Below, one piece after another: positions 44,880 through 55,636 of a stretch of 64,000 nucleotides of DNA. The DNA is from Tricholoma matsutake (Eukaryota > Basidiomycota > Agaricomycetes > Agaricales > Tricholomataceae): the NCBI GenBank assembly GCA_026075535.2, contig AP026542.1, forward strand, positions 10,912,001 through 10,976,000, in the 5' to 3' direction. The translations under genes and the position numbers were made by a program. The notes below the pieces were generated by a model, which saw only the letters and a list, made by a program, of their open reading frames with translations, had not been told where the DNA came from and did not search any database. Every line of letters begins with the position of its first letter. The first letter of the stretch is position 1.

Positions 44880-46832
44880 GTATAATTAGCGCTTTAAAAT
44901 CTGGTTCAGTCCAGTTTTTTGCCCTTGCAGGCCAAAACCGTGGACTGAACCAGTTTTACATTTTTCATAATACTACAATTTACAAAACTGTGACTGAAAC
45001 TGTGATAAACCAGTTATCAGTGGTTCGACCATGGTTTATGAACTGGTTCTGACCAGTAATAAACCAGACCCAGTCCTAACCAGTGCAGCACTGGTCAGGA
45101 CCTATAAGGGCAACCTAAGCCTCTAGCAAAGGGAAATCCGAAGTTAAAATTGTGCTACATAATACAGGGACTGGGGGCGCACCTAGCAAAGGGAAATCCG
45201 AAGAGAAAACTCTAAGGATCCCCTTGCTGATGCCCAGTATATGTGAAGACAACAAAAATCAAATATAACCTAAAAATAGAAAAAGGCGGAGATAGGCGGA
45301 TCAAGGCCGCCGAATGACATCATACCAAGGGGTATGTGTCGGAAGGGGTACTCTGCCTCTAAATATAAAAGTGTCAACATATACAAACATGATAGCAAGG
45401 GAAAATTAGTAATAAAATCCGGAAAAATCATAGAAAATGAAGAATAGAAGGAAATGAGGTGGGGAAAAATATGGGACGAACATAAAAAATAGGAAAAACA
45501 CACAGGGCACCCCCCTAGTCCCCTTACAGGACCAGTTATGGGACCAGTGCTACCTACTAACTACATCGTAACATCTGTATTGTATGTATGTAGTTAAGAA
45601 AGAATAAAAATTATCCACCCCATGAAGCTCGTGGGGCTGGGTGTAGGTGATGGTAGTCATCCATCATCTGTTCATTATCCCAGTAATCGTTGGTCATCCC
45701 CCGTGGTTGTCGTTGGTCGTCCCCTGTCAATCGTCATCATCCCCCCCCAGCTTGCACCCACAATCCACCCCACGAGCAGTGGCTCATGGGTCTGGGGATG
45801 GGTGCTGGTCATTTGGTGTGTGGTGCCATTTGGCATCATTGTCAGGCCTTGGTGCTTGTCGATGTTGTCATCGTACAGCCCTGGTGATCCCCAGTGTCAT
45901 CAGAGGCCAATTAGCACCCGTGATCCACCCTGCGAGCAGTTGCTTGCAGGCATGGGGACGGGTGCTGGGTCGTCCATCATGGGGGTCCAGTGGTGCTGGT
46001 AGGCTATGTCATTGTTGTCATCAATTGCACGCACTTGCAATCCATCCTATGAGCAGTGGCTCACAGGCATGGGGCAGGTGCATTGTTGGTTCTGGGTGTT
46101 CATAGATGTTGGGGGGGGTTAGTGATGTGGCACAGGTGGAGCGGTCTGGTGTTGCTTACCAGGTGCATATCCCACCTTGTGGGTGTCCAAGCGTCCCTCT
46201 TTGCCCTAACCCAAGTTGACACCCTCACATCCCAATTAGATGTGGAGGGGGTTGTAAGGGGACTAGGGGGGTGCCCTGTGTGTGTTGCCCTTATAGGGGT
46301 AGCGCGTTGGTCATTGGTCAGATCACATTGGCATGCATCGTTGCCAGTAGTATAGTTCCTAAAAAATGAACAAAATATATTTAGTCTTTAATCAACATGA
46401 AACAAAACAAAAAAACAGACCTGGGGCCCAAACAACGATAGACATTGTTTGGGCCCATTTTTGTTGCTTGTGGTCCTTGTTAGTCAGCATGGTGGTGGGC
46501 ATGGGAGTGGCGGCTGTAGGTGTTGATGCATTGACGAGGTGGTGGAGGTGGGACGAGGGAGGGAGGGAACATCATCAAGGGTGGTGGTGGTAGGATGAGT
46601 GTGTGTGTGAGAAAATAATCCAAACAATCACCTACCTTGGCAACTGGCAACATGATCCAGAACTGCAGTTCCAATCAGTGTTAACCAGTTTTGGACGGTC
46701 TAGAGCTGTCACATGATCTGCCAAAACTGCAACCGCAAGGTCTCAAACATTCAAAAACTGTAACTGAAAGTCTGGTTACGATCGGTGAAAGTTCAGTCCG
46801 GTTTGCAGTTATTTTGTGGTCCTATGCACTGT
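44880..46832. repeat. Repeat block with GGTTCAG-type ends, palindrome core and intron-like segment
   Basis: The left part (44890-45100) and right part (46670-46832) are rich in ctggttcagtcc, aaccagttt and similar motifs, as in hAT subterminal regions. Within lie three CGAGCAG-core palindromes (near 45765, 45928 and 46050) and, on the minus strand, a palindrome with TGTTTGGGCCCCAG followed by a GT...AG segment 46359-46420. A 40-bp piece near 45113-45155 resembles 35370-35412 in the copia gag frame, and its core ctagcaaagggaaatccgaa recurs near 45184. I cannot define the termini. Confidence 0.45.
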
Positions 46833-47454
46833 CATTCTCTAAGAAAAGGCAAATATCCTTGGAAGTATATGGCACAGACACTGTAGCTGCTGCAATGTCG
46901 TGGGATATGATGGAACAAGCATGGGGAAAGTGAGAAGAGAGAGAGTTGAGGAGTGCAATACAACACAGTAGATCAGAGGTAATGGTACCCATAGCAAACA
47001 CTCACTCAATAAGTATGCAGATATGCTCAGCTGTCTCTGGGAGAGGTGTTTCCTTTGTGCACTGAATAGTAAGTGCCTGTTGCAATAAAGTGACTTGCCT
47101 GACAGGCCCTTCCTTCTGGTGACATTCTCAGATACTTTCCCAGGTTTCTTTAGCAGACTTCGAGGGGTTCAAGAAAGAGCATTCTGAAGGCGCCACTCCA
47201 GAGGCAAGGAAAGCATATGCTAAATGGGAATTTGCCTTCCAATTGGACAAAGCCCATGGCTCGGTATCTGGAGGCTGCTCTATGTCATCCGTGACATATT
47301 TGAATAGCCCATCCAGAGACAAGGCGATGGTAATGTCCTCACTCCAGTCTTTGTAGTTGGACTTGAGCTTGTCGAGCTTGTCCCCAGAATATTGCGTAGA
47401 GAGTCATATAAGAGAAATAGAGGGGGGATTATTTTCCAGGGGTACAGTCATGAT
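46833..47454 (-). pseudogene. Copia gag N-terminal part, minus strand
   Basis: After the minus-strand 5' LTR, an ATG at about 47451 starts MTVPLENNPPSISLI. After a stop, the frame KLDKLKSNYKDWSEDI, LSLDGLFKYVTDDIEQP and LNPSKSAKETWE (47128-47322 and upstream) is the typical UBN2-like copia gag. Further pieces, including YTSKDICLFLEND, reach 46833. This piece and the plus-strand gag at 35.2-36.0 kb appear to be two halves of one gag gene now facing in opposite directions. Confidence 0.65.
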
Positions 47455-47660
47455 TTGACAAGGTGGAAAGTAAGAATTGGCAGACGGGATGGGGAAAGAT
47501 GAGAGTATGGCCCAAAGAGATGGAACACGCACAATTTGTTGGCGCATGCACAATAAGATAAGATAATGATCGCACCGCTGATCAATCAAAAAATATGATG
47601 AAGCACAAAATTGTCAAGTGGCTAGGAGGGATATCTATTGTCACTACTCATGACAGAAGT

Positions 47661-47671
47661 GGCCCATAACC
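47661..47671 (-). other. Copia primer-binding site candidate (initiator-tRNA half)
   Basis: Directly after the LTR end CTACA the minus strand reads GGTTATGGGCC. This is complementary (one G-U type difference) to the anticodon stem-loop of initiator tRNA-Met, the half-tRNA primer known from Drosophila copia and yeast Ty5. Confidence 0.6.
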
Positions 47672-48024
47672 TGTAGAGATCCAACCTAGAATACATGAGT
47701 AATCTCAGTCTGTGTATAACGGACTTTTATTAGAGTTACTACTATACCTAGAATACACGAGTAATCTACAAGCGGTATAGTGAGTAACTGTAAGCAATCA
47801 ATAAAATAATATCTACTCACCTCAGTCTGTGTATAACGGACTGAGGTGTATGTGTCTACTATGTCTAATATATATACTGTGAGCATGACAATAGTATATA
47901 GAAGAAAGGGAAGTGATAAGGGATAATTGATAAGGGGAACATATGCATCACAAAGTGTGCTATAAATAACACACCACATCAAACAGCATCGAAATGCATA
48001 TTCACGGTGCAGCAGATCTCAACA
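47672..48024 (-). repeat. Copia 5' LTR (353 bp), minus strand
   Basis: It starts (minus strand) TGTTGAGATCTGC at 48024 and ends GGATCTCTACA at 47672. The upstream flank is AGTTG (48025-48029), the same 5 bp that follow the plus-strand LTR at 41028. It contains copy A (47821-47843 and 47748-47765 around a 55-nt GT...AG segment at 47766-47820) and the uninterrupted copy B (47686-47725). Confidence 0.87.
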
Positions 48025-48187
48025 CAACTTGCATCATGTGCTACTTCAGAATGATGGCTAGTCATTTTCCTCTTCATTCGTCCTTTGACCCAACCTGACT
48101 TGAGATGTTCATCTTGAAGATGGAGACAAAGCTCAGCCAAATCTGTCATTGCTTGCAGTTGTAGTCGAGATCAAAGGCACAAGAGTG
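48025..48187 (-). pseudogene. hAT transposase fragment left of the Harbinger insertion
   Basis: The minus strand reads RLQLQAMTDLAELCLHLQDE and HLKSGWVKGRMKRK, matching the hAT segment that follows the ...SVFGNTLT dimerisation motif (NLAELKMHIRDEHL-type). It continues the fragment at 51210-51406 across the Harbinger element and ends at the copia LTR. Confidence 0.65.
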
Positions 48188-48313
48188 TTAGAGGGTGGTC
48201 GGCAACCCAAAACTGATAATTTTTCCCATGTCAAAACTTGGCGGAAGTTGAAATATTGTCACTCTACTTAAATAGGCAATTACTGATAGTCACACATTCT
48301 TCATCTTATCATC

Positions 48314-49639
48314 ATGGATCGTACTCAGAGACGACGGCTACTCATTCAAATTCTAGGCATATTTGTGAATACAATCATTGTTGCTCTGATCCTATTTGCA
48401 GCTCCATTGTATGATAAAGAAGCATACCATACATCAGCACTTCTGGGGCTGCATGGGTCCTTGAGCTTCTGGAAGGTCACCCAGGGCATATCCATTGTGA
48501 ACTAGGTGTATCCAAAGGAGTGTTTCAGTTCTTGGTTGCCTACCTACAACAGATGGGAATATCACACTCTAGGGGTATTCTTCTGGAGGAGCAGCTGGCC
48601 ATTTTTTTGTATAGATCTGTCATGGGTATATCAGTGCGCCATGCTGGTGAAAGATTTCAACGTTCAAATGATACAATATCAAAGTAAGTTATCCTTGTCT
48701 AGATTCACATCTATACCTACTGGGCATCAGATATTTTTCAAAGATGCTTTATATCTTCTCATCTAAACCCTTCTACACTGACCTTGTCCACCAGCCACAG
48801 AGCACAGATCCCCCTTCTCCCTACATTGTTGACAACCCCAAGTTTTATCCTTACTTTGAGAATGCCATTGGTGGTCTGGATGGAAGTCACTTTATTAGCT
48901 CTGGTACAGCAGAGGAGCGAGCCTTGGCACGTGATCGCAAAGGGCTTGCCACTACAAACTGTCTTGCTGGATGTGATTTTGATCACAACTTCACATATCT
49001 CTCCACTGGTTGGGAGGGATCAGTTAGCGATTCAACAATGTTCTTTGATTCCTGTATAACCAATTTAAGGCTCCAGTCGGGTAAATTCTATCTTGCCGAT
49101 ACAGGATTCCCAGTTGCCAATGCACTTCTTATACCATATCGAGGTGTGCGGTATCATCTGGCAGAATAGGGCCATGCAGATCTTTGGTGTGTTGCCTTTC
49201 ATTATAAATATTGCCATGATGCTTATTCATTATTAGCCCAACCAATGCACAGGAGCTCTTTAATCTTCACCATGCATCAGCTCGAAATATAATTGAAAGG
49301 ATGTTTGGTATCCTGAAGAACCAGTTTGAAATCCTGCAACACAATCCTCATCTCACACCCACAGTACAAGCACATCTTCCTGCTGCACTTGCAGTGATAC
49401 ACAATGTAATCCGGAAATATGACCCTGGTGAAATTGAGGATCGTATCAAGGAGTTAGAGGCTGAAGAGTTTTTGTTTGATGAATCAGATCTGCAAGGTGA
49501 GGAAGGCACAGAGGGAGAGCTGGCAGAGGGACCACCAAAGCAAGCTGAGAAGCAAGATGCTGACAAGAGGAGGGATGACATTGCAGAATGTATGTGGATC
49601 CAATATCAACAGGTCCTTGAGGCAAGGGGAGAAAACTAG
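48314..49639 (+). pseudogene. Harbinger DDE transposase (HARBI1-like), with frame breaks
   Basis: The protein cuts and joins the transposon. The start is at about 48314 (MDRTQRRRLLIQILGIF). The helix-turn-helix region (FQFLVAYLQQMG, RHAGERFQRSNDTISKY) lies in a second frame near 48520-48690. The catalytic domain at 48744-49169 contains GGLDGSH (first Asp) and YLADTGF (second Asp). The part from 49230, after an apparent intron or frame change near 49169-49225, has RNIIERMFGILK (Glu) and HNVIRKYDP. The C-terminus to 49639 is acidic. Stops near 48505 and 48690 may be introns or damage; a short intron at 48682-48745 is plausible. All three catalytic acids are present. Confidence 0.75.
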
Positions 49640-49803
49640 CATGTACTGGATGATATTGTCCCCATGGTGTCACAGGTGTTGAAATTTGAAAGGTACATGG
49701 CATTGTACTATACATGTACAGTACATCATGCAAGGAATACGGAGAAATACAACATAATGGCTACAGTCAATTGAAACAAGATTAGCAAGACATTCCTTCT
49801 AAA

Positions 49804-51095
49804 TCAAAGGAAACCCATCTGCCTCTGAACCCATGCCTTCCTCAGACCATCGCACTTCAGTGCAATGTAGGCATCTGCAGTGGCAGAATCTACTCTGAAC
49901 AGATCAATAAATGCAACCATACAATCATCACTTAAATAAGACTCCTGCTCTTGAAAAAGATCCATTGCTTTGGCCCGACACTCGGGTGAAGTGTCAGAAT
50001 GCATGCAGTCTGGCTGCATTAGGAGGCTGCACTCAATCGTACTGTTGAAGCTATCAAGAGATTCCTTGATGCCATTCAATGCAATGGCACCAGTTACAGC
50101 CGTGCACTGCTTTTTGCTGCTCATCAATAGTGATGCACTAAGCGCAGACTGTTTACATTTAGACGATGTAGATGCCATGGTAGTAGCTGTTTGGGAAGCA
50201 GATGTGGTAGAATGAGGGTCAGGGGTGGTTGCTGAATCAGTGTGGAGGGGCAAAGGAGGAGAGATCGGCGATGAAGATCGATACACTGACGATGGTGGTG
50301 GGGGGGGGGTGATCGCCATCAGAGGCATGCCCATTAGATCCGTCGCTAGGGATACCATCTCCATGTCTCTCAAGGGGGTCGTCGATGCCGAGAGCATTAT
50401 TGTCAGGTGGATCTTGAGGGAGTGCACTGAGCATCGTGTTTGTGGCGCCATGAGTTCCTTGTCCAGGTCGATAGATGCTATGGCCCTTCACAAGGCTGGG
50501 CATGAGCGGGGACATAAGATCATAGAGCGCAAAACCCTTGTGTGCGAATACAGCACTCGCAGGATGTTTCTATCAATTTTTATCAGATTCTGGATAGTAA
50601 TTAATTATGAAATGCACCATTATGTACTCCTTCCACACTGACTGCTCTGCAACACCAATATTCATCCCCAACTCCGTGGTATACTTGCATCCTATCCCAG
50701 AAAGGCCTTTCAGAGTGGTAACTATATTGTATTGAGTACAGAGCTGCCAAATGCTTAGTGAGTGGCGATTGGCAGAGATTAGTACATACATGGCCATATT
50801 TTGAGGAACACACAGCTGAATTCTTGGCAAGACCCTTAACAGGAGGGATCTTTGCCATCTCCTGGACAGCAGCAGTCCATGTAACCAGCTTGAAAGATCC
50901 ACCGTCGCCAGCCTCAGACTTCTTAGACACAAGAAACAAGATTAAGCGCTCTTCTTCTGCAGGCATCCAGTGACACTTTTCTGCAGGTTTCCTGGCAGGG
51001 TCAGTTGTGGGATTAACTACTTTACGACCACGATTAGCAGGTGGCAGCGGTGGGGCTTCATTGCTGGGGCTTTGCAAGGCACTACGAGTTTGCAT
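49804..51095 (-). pseudogene. Harbinger Myb/SANT-like DNA-binding partner
   Basis: Harbinger elements carry a second Myb/SANT-like protein that helps the transposase reach DNA. The ATG at 51095 starts MQTRSALQSPSNEAPPLPPA. The SANT-like helix pair begins CHWMPAEEERLILFL and runs on through SFKLVTWTAAVQEMAKI. After an intron-like gap the helix continues with TTLKGLSGIGCKY and WKEYI, then a Pro/Ser-rich linker. The C-terminal helices (CRAKAMDLFQEQESYL, VAFIDLFRVDS) end at 49804. A run of ten Gs near 50288-50297 coincides with a frame change, so this copy may be broken or misread at the homopolymer. Confidence 0.65.
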
Positions 51096-51209
51096 GGTGA
51101 GGATTGTGGTGTCACACATGTGTCACAAAATGACCAATCCGGCTCCTCGGCAATGCAGCCAGAATACATGGGAAATTTTCTCAGTTTCGGGTTGCCGACC
51201 ACCCTCTTA

Positions 51210-51406
51210 GTTAGTTAGTAAGTTACTCCAAACATGCTGAAAAGTCTCTCACACGATGTGGAGTTGACACATACTGAGAATAGGCGTTTTGCAAGTTTTG
51301 CCAGTGGTGTTGGGCGACTTGCATGTTGAGTTCCAGCCCACATTGGCAATGGATCAGGATGACGTCCCTGTGCACGAGCAGCTATGCACATGTTTTTAAC
51401 TAGTGC
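51210..51406 (-). pseudogene. hAT dimerisation-domain fragment fused to the cyclase duplicate
   Basis: The minus strand, in frame with the upstream cyclase copy, reads ALVKNMCIAARAQGRHPDP, LAKLAKRLFSVCVNS and TSCERLFSMFG. This is the hAT C-terminal dimerisation signature (SCERLFS-F-G). The frame ends shortly after, at the Harbinger TTA. Confidence 0.75.
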
Positions 51407-54400
51407 GCTAAACGCCAGCGCAATATGCCCAACAGGCGGTGGCACCTCCCCTTTCAACCTATCCACCTCCCCATCCCATATCTGGGGCTTCCTCTTGAAC
51501 ACACCCACCTCCAGCGCCTCCGCAAGCCCAATCACCATAATCATCGTACTCCCATCCGCACCATAGCTAATCGAAAAATCCCTCAGCTTCTGCGCCGCAA
51601 TCATCAAATCCGCACGCGCCGTACGCGCAATATCAACCGCAGTCTGGTAAGACACGTAGTCCCACAACCCGCGGTTCGCAACGATCACAAACTCGTCTTG
51701 CGGGTTCAGCTCGTACGTCACCACGTCAGGACGGGCGTTGATGACAGGTAGTAGATGGTAATACCCGAACGCGCGTGAGTTGTCGGCTTCCTCGTTGACC
51801 AAACCCACAGGGGACACCCACCCCTCCGCCGCGCGTATCCTCGCCGTCTCTGCCCTATCAAAAGGGTCATGAGGCCGCGACACAGCACGTGCCACGCCAT
51901 GCCTAGACACCACCGCCAGCGTCTTCCCCACATTCGCCACATACATCGTCTTTCCCACAAAATACAACACGATCCCCGACACACCACTCCTCAACGTCGC
52001 AGGTTCCAGCACCCCGTCCCTGGCCCCCGTCCCTGGCCCTCCACTCCCATTCACATTCCCGCTTACAGACCCACTCCCACTCCCACTAAGAACACTAACC
52101 TGCGACCCCTTCCTATTCGACGTAAACAGCGAATCATATAAATCCTGATTCAGCTTCAAAAACGTCCTCCTCAGAGCATCAGGCACACCCTCCCCCTGCT
52201 GCTTCTTCAACACCCCCAGCTGCTCCTTAAACGCATCCGCGAACCGCTCCCTCAAAAACTTGGCTAAGCGATTCGGGATAGCTCCAGGGGGTAAAGCCCT
52301 CGGCGGCTGAGTGCGTCCAAACATCGCTTCACCACGCGGCCATTCTTGTACTAAATCCAGCATGGAGAGGTACTCGTGTTTACCGAGTGCGTCGGCGATA
52401 CCGTAGGCCATGCCGTTGACGGTGGAGAGCGAGGTACGTACGCGCCTATCGTCGCTCTCGTCGGGGATGTCGACGGTGTCGTTGATCCCTGTTGTGGTGA
52501 TAGTGACGTCCATAAGCCCTAGGACGCGAAGCTGGGTGAGGTCGGTGAAGCCGGAGAGGGATTGTCGAGGAACAGCGGTGCTTTGGCGGACGAGTCGTTT
52601 CGTTGGATCGGTTTTGATCTGGAGCCTATTATTCCCTGATAGATTGAGATACCTCAGGTTCTTGTTAAAGTTCCTACACACATATACCGTTCCGTCAGTC
52701 TAAAACCCAAGCATTATCAGAACAGAAAATAAACCCACCAGTTCCAATCAAACTCCCAATTATTAACATTATACTTTAACAAATTACTCCCCACATCCAA
52801 CACTGTCAGACTCTTCACCTTCCCCAACTCCTGAGGGAGCGTCTGGAGTCTATTCCCATTCAAATATAAAACACTCAATCTCCCCATCCTATGCAAATCC
52901 TCCGTCGGGAGACTCGTCAGTTTATTCCCACTGAGATATAACTCCTCCAACAACGTCAAGTTCCGCAAAAAGTTCATCGGGAGATCCTGAAGATCATTGA
53001 ACGAGAGGTTCAAGATCCGTAGTCCCTTGAAGATCATCAAAGTCTCGAGCACATCATCCGACAGCCTATTCTCGCCAAGATAGAGCTTCTCGAGGGAGTA
53101 CACAAGCGGAGGCAGCACACGCGCAGCGCCCCCAAGCGACGTCGCCGAGCCCTTCCTCCCATTCACACCTTCACCCGTCCCACCACCACCCCCTCGCTCT
53201 ATCACAAGCGGCGGCGGTGGATCATGCCACACTCCCAAAAAGTTGGAGGTAACATTAACCCTCCTCAACCTCCCACAACACCACAACTGCCCCGTCACCT
53301 CCGTCAAACAATTATTATGCGCATCCAACACCTCAAGTTTCCCAAGCTTCCCTATCCCCTCGGGCAGCGCGTCCAATTTATTATCCGCACAAGACAATAG
53401 CTCAAGATGGACGAGCTCGCCTAGCGTCTCGGGTATAGACCGGAACGTATTATGATCCAGACGTAGAATCCGGAGCGAAGAGAGCGTCCCCAGCGCCAGA
53501 CCATCCAACGAGCTCAACTTGGCATGCGAAATATCCAAACTCGTCAACGCATACCCACCAACCCCACTCAACAACTCCAACTGCGTAATGTCATTATGCG
53601 AAGCATCCAACGTCGCCAAACACGGTCCTACTGCCAAATCCAGCGCATGCAACGCATTATGATCGGCGCTGAGCGTATGGAGTTTCGGTAGCGCGCTAAC
53701 CACACCAAGCCCGACGATCATGTTCCTCCTACAATCCAGTACGCGTAGATTCCTCAACGCTCGCCACTCTTCGGGGAACCGCCCGATCTGGTTACCCACC
53801 AACACCAGCCTTTCGAGTCCCGTCAGCCCAGGCCCAGGTTCTTCCGGTAGCTCAGCGATCATGTTGAAAGACACGTCGAGGTCCTTTAGTGATTTGAGCT
53901 GTGAGATTGCAGGTGGGAACACGCGGAGCTTGTTGTTGGAGACGTTGAGTGTTACGAGGCTTCTGAGTTTGGGGAAATGCCATGGGAGTTTCTCGATCTT
54001 GTTGTTCTGGACGTATAACGCTGTGAGGATGGCTAGGTTGTCGAGGTAGGCTTCTTCTAGGTCGCCGATGCGGTTGGAGGAGAGGTCGAGTCGGTGGAGG
54101 GTGGTAGCTTGGCGGACGGAGGTGGGGACTTTTTTCATGGCCATGTCGGAGAGACGGAGTTCACGGAGGGTGGTGCAAGATTGGATAAAGTCAAGGGGTA
54201 TCTCGAGCAAGGGTTTCGAGAGAGTTTGAGTGAGATGATGGAGTCGGCGTGTTGGTGCAGGACTACCGGGATCGTGCGCAGACTGCGCCCGGCGAGGTTG
54301 ACGTGTTCAAAGTTTTCAAAGGTGAGCTCTTCTTCCTGGAAGGTTTGGTTGATGTAGACTGAAGATGGAGAAGGGGAGGAACACGTACGGTTGGACCGAG

Positions 54401-55179
54401 GAGTTGGCTTTTGTAGACGAATTTGAGGATGAAGGATAGATCGCCGTTGAGAAGCTCGGCCGCGTCCGACTGGTCGTACCCCGCCTGCTCTACCCTCCTC
54501 CTCACGATATCTGCGGGCCGTTCCGTCTGCCCTAATATCCGTTCTAAAACACCATCAACATCAAACCGCACAAAACCAAAAAAAAAAAAAAAGAAAGAAA
54601 AACAACACGCACCTCTTCCGCGTTCCTTCAAATACAGTCTATGGGTCTCCACGTCCTTACCCTGGAGGAGTTTCTCATTCAACGCCGGCGTCAGACTTGC
54701 CACACTGACATGGGGTCCAATAGTAACAAGATGAAACGCATTATTAGCGCGGTATATCCGTATACGCATCACCTGTGATGCGGAGGAACGGTGTTTCGAA
54801 TGAGCATTGGCATGACTTGTTCGTCCACATTTACATGAATGAGAATGCTGGTGTGGATGTGCATGAGTGGGTGTCGTATTCGTATTCGATTGTGGATGTA
54901 CAGGATTCGGATGAGGGGGGATAGTACTTGTTCTCCTAACCAAACCCAAACCCAAGCCGCTATCCTCTGAGCTAGAAGATTCACCGGCGGCGAGCTCGTC
55001 TCCTTCTCCGTCTTTCTCGACTGCCCAGCTCTCTGGGGCTTTCCAGTCTGTGGTGTCCGGCCCGCGGGAGCTGATGGTGGTAGGGAGGGGGGGAAGGGGG
55101 TGATCAGTGTCGTTGTCGCGCTTGCGGGGTTGGATACCTTTACGTTTAGCGGCGGCGGTTGCAGGAGATGGAAGGAAAG
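51407..55179 (-). pseudogene. Partial inverted duplicate of adenylate cyclase (no catalytic domain)
   Basis: This 3773-bp segment matches 10591-14375 at a level I estimate to be above 97%, introns included. It covers the part from FLPSPATAAAKRKG through the Ras-associating-like region, leucine-rich repeats and PP2C-like domain, and stops at GHIALAFS, exactly where the cyclase catalytic domain begins. The reading frames remain open throughout. The visible differences are in-frame: a 12-bp deletion after RKR, a 9-bp deletion (IFA) near 52325, a 6-bp gain in the SGSG stretch, and scattered substitutions. There is no original start. Upstream frames (55252 MLQELRELREHH or 55374) are unrelated. At the other end the frame reads into a hAT fragment. 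It cannot make cAMP, but an LRR-PP2C protein could in principle be produced. Confidence 0.92.
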
Positions 55180-55600
55180 CAACGCATTCCCGGAATCGTT
55201 GTCGCTGGGTTGCGCGGTGGTGTTCCCTGAGTTCCCTGAGTTCTTGGAGCATAGTGGTACGTATGGTTGGTGCTTAACAGCATCTGGGCTGTATCCATCG
55301 TTGGTGTGGGCGTAGAGCATCATGTTTAACAGCATCTGGGCTGTGATTTCCACGCCTGAGTTTGAATATGCCAAGAGTCATGTAAAATGCATTTTGCAGT
55401 CATTTGCGTTCCACCTTCGCTTTGCCTTCGCTGTTGGAGATGTCAACATTTACTCGTGTCTTCTCGCTTTAGCCACTGGTTCATTATGTACTATGTCCGT
55501 TGACCTTGCATCTATAGTTCGGCAAGTCGCCAACTTGGCTGATACACACAATTTAAATTTTTAAAATACAGTGGGTCAGACAAGGCAGTGGGTGTTACAT
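55180..55600. other. Flank of the cyclase duplicate with short repeats
   Basis: ttaacagcatctgggctgt occurs twice, 47 bp apart (near 55278 and 55325). gttccctga is doubled near 55222-55240. Minus-strand frames here extend the duplicate's first exon, but I do not recognise them. Confidence 0.4.
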
Positions 55601-55636
55601 CGTTCGTCGAGTAATTGTTACAAAAATACCAGTTTG

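Larger units (their letters stand above)
48188..51209. mobile_element. PIF/Harbinger DNA transposon, 3.0 kb, with intact ends
   Basis: The terminal inverted repeats GAGGGTGGTCGGCAACCC... (48191-48216 and complement 51181-51206) agree at 25 of 26 positions and are flanked by TTA (48188-48190 and 51207-51209), the 3-bp target duplication of this superfamily. Inside are two convergent genes: a DDE transposase (+) and a Myb/SANT-like protein (-), the usual pair. It sits within a hAT transposase relic. Confidence 0.9.

Noticed and set aside
44880..46832. A single complete hAT element
   Set aside because: Both sides have hAT-like subterminal motifs, but I could not match terminal inverted repeats or an 8-bp duplication.
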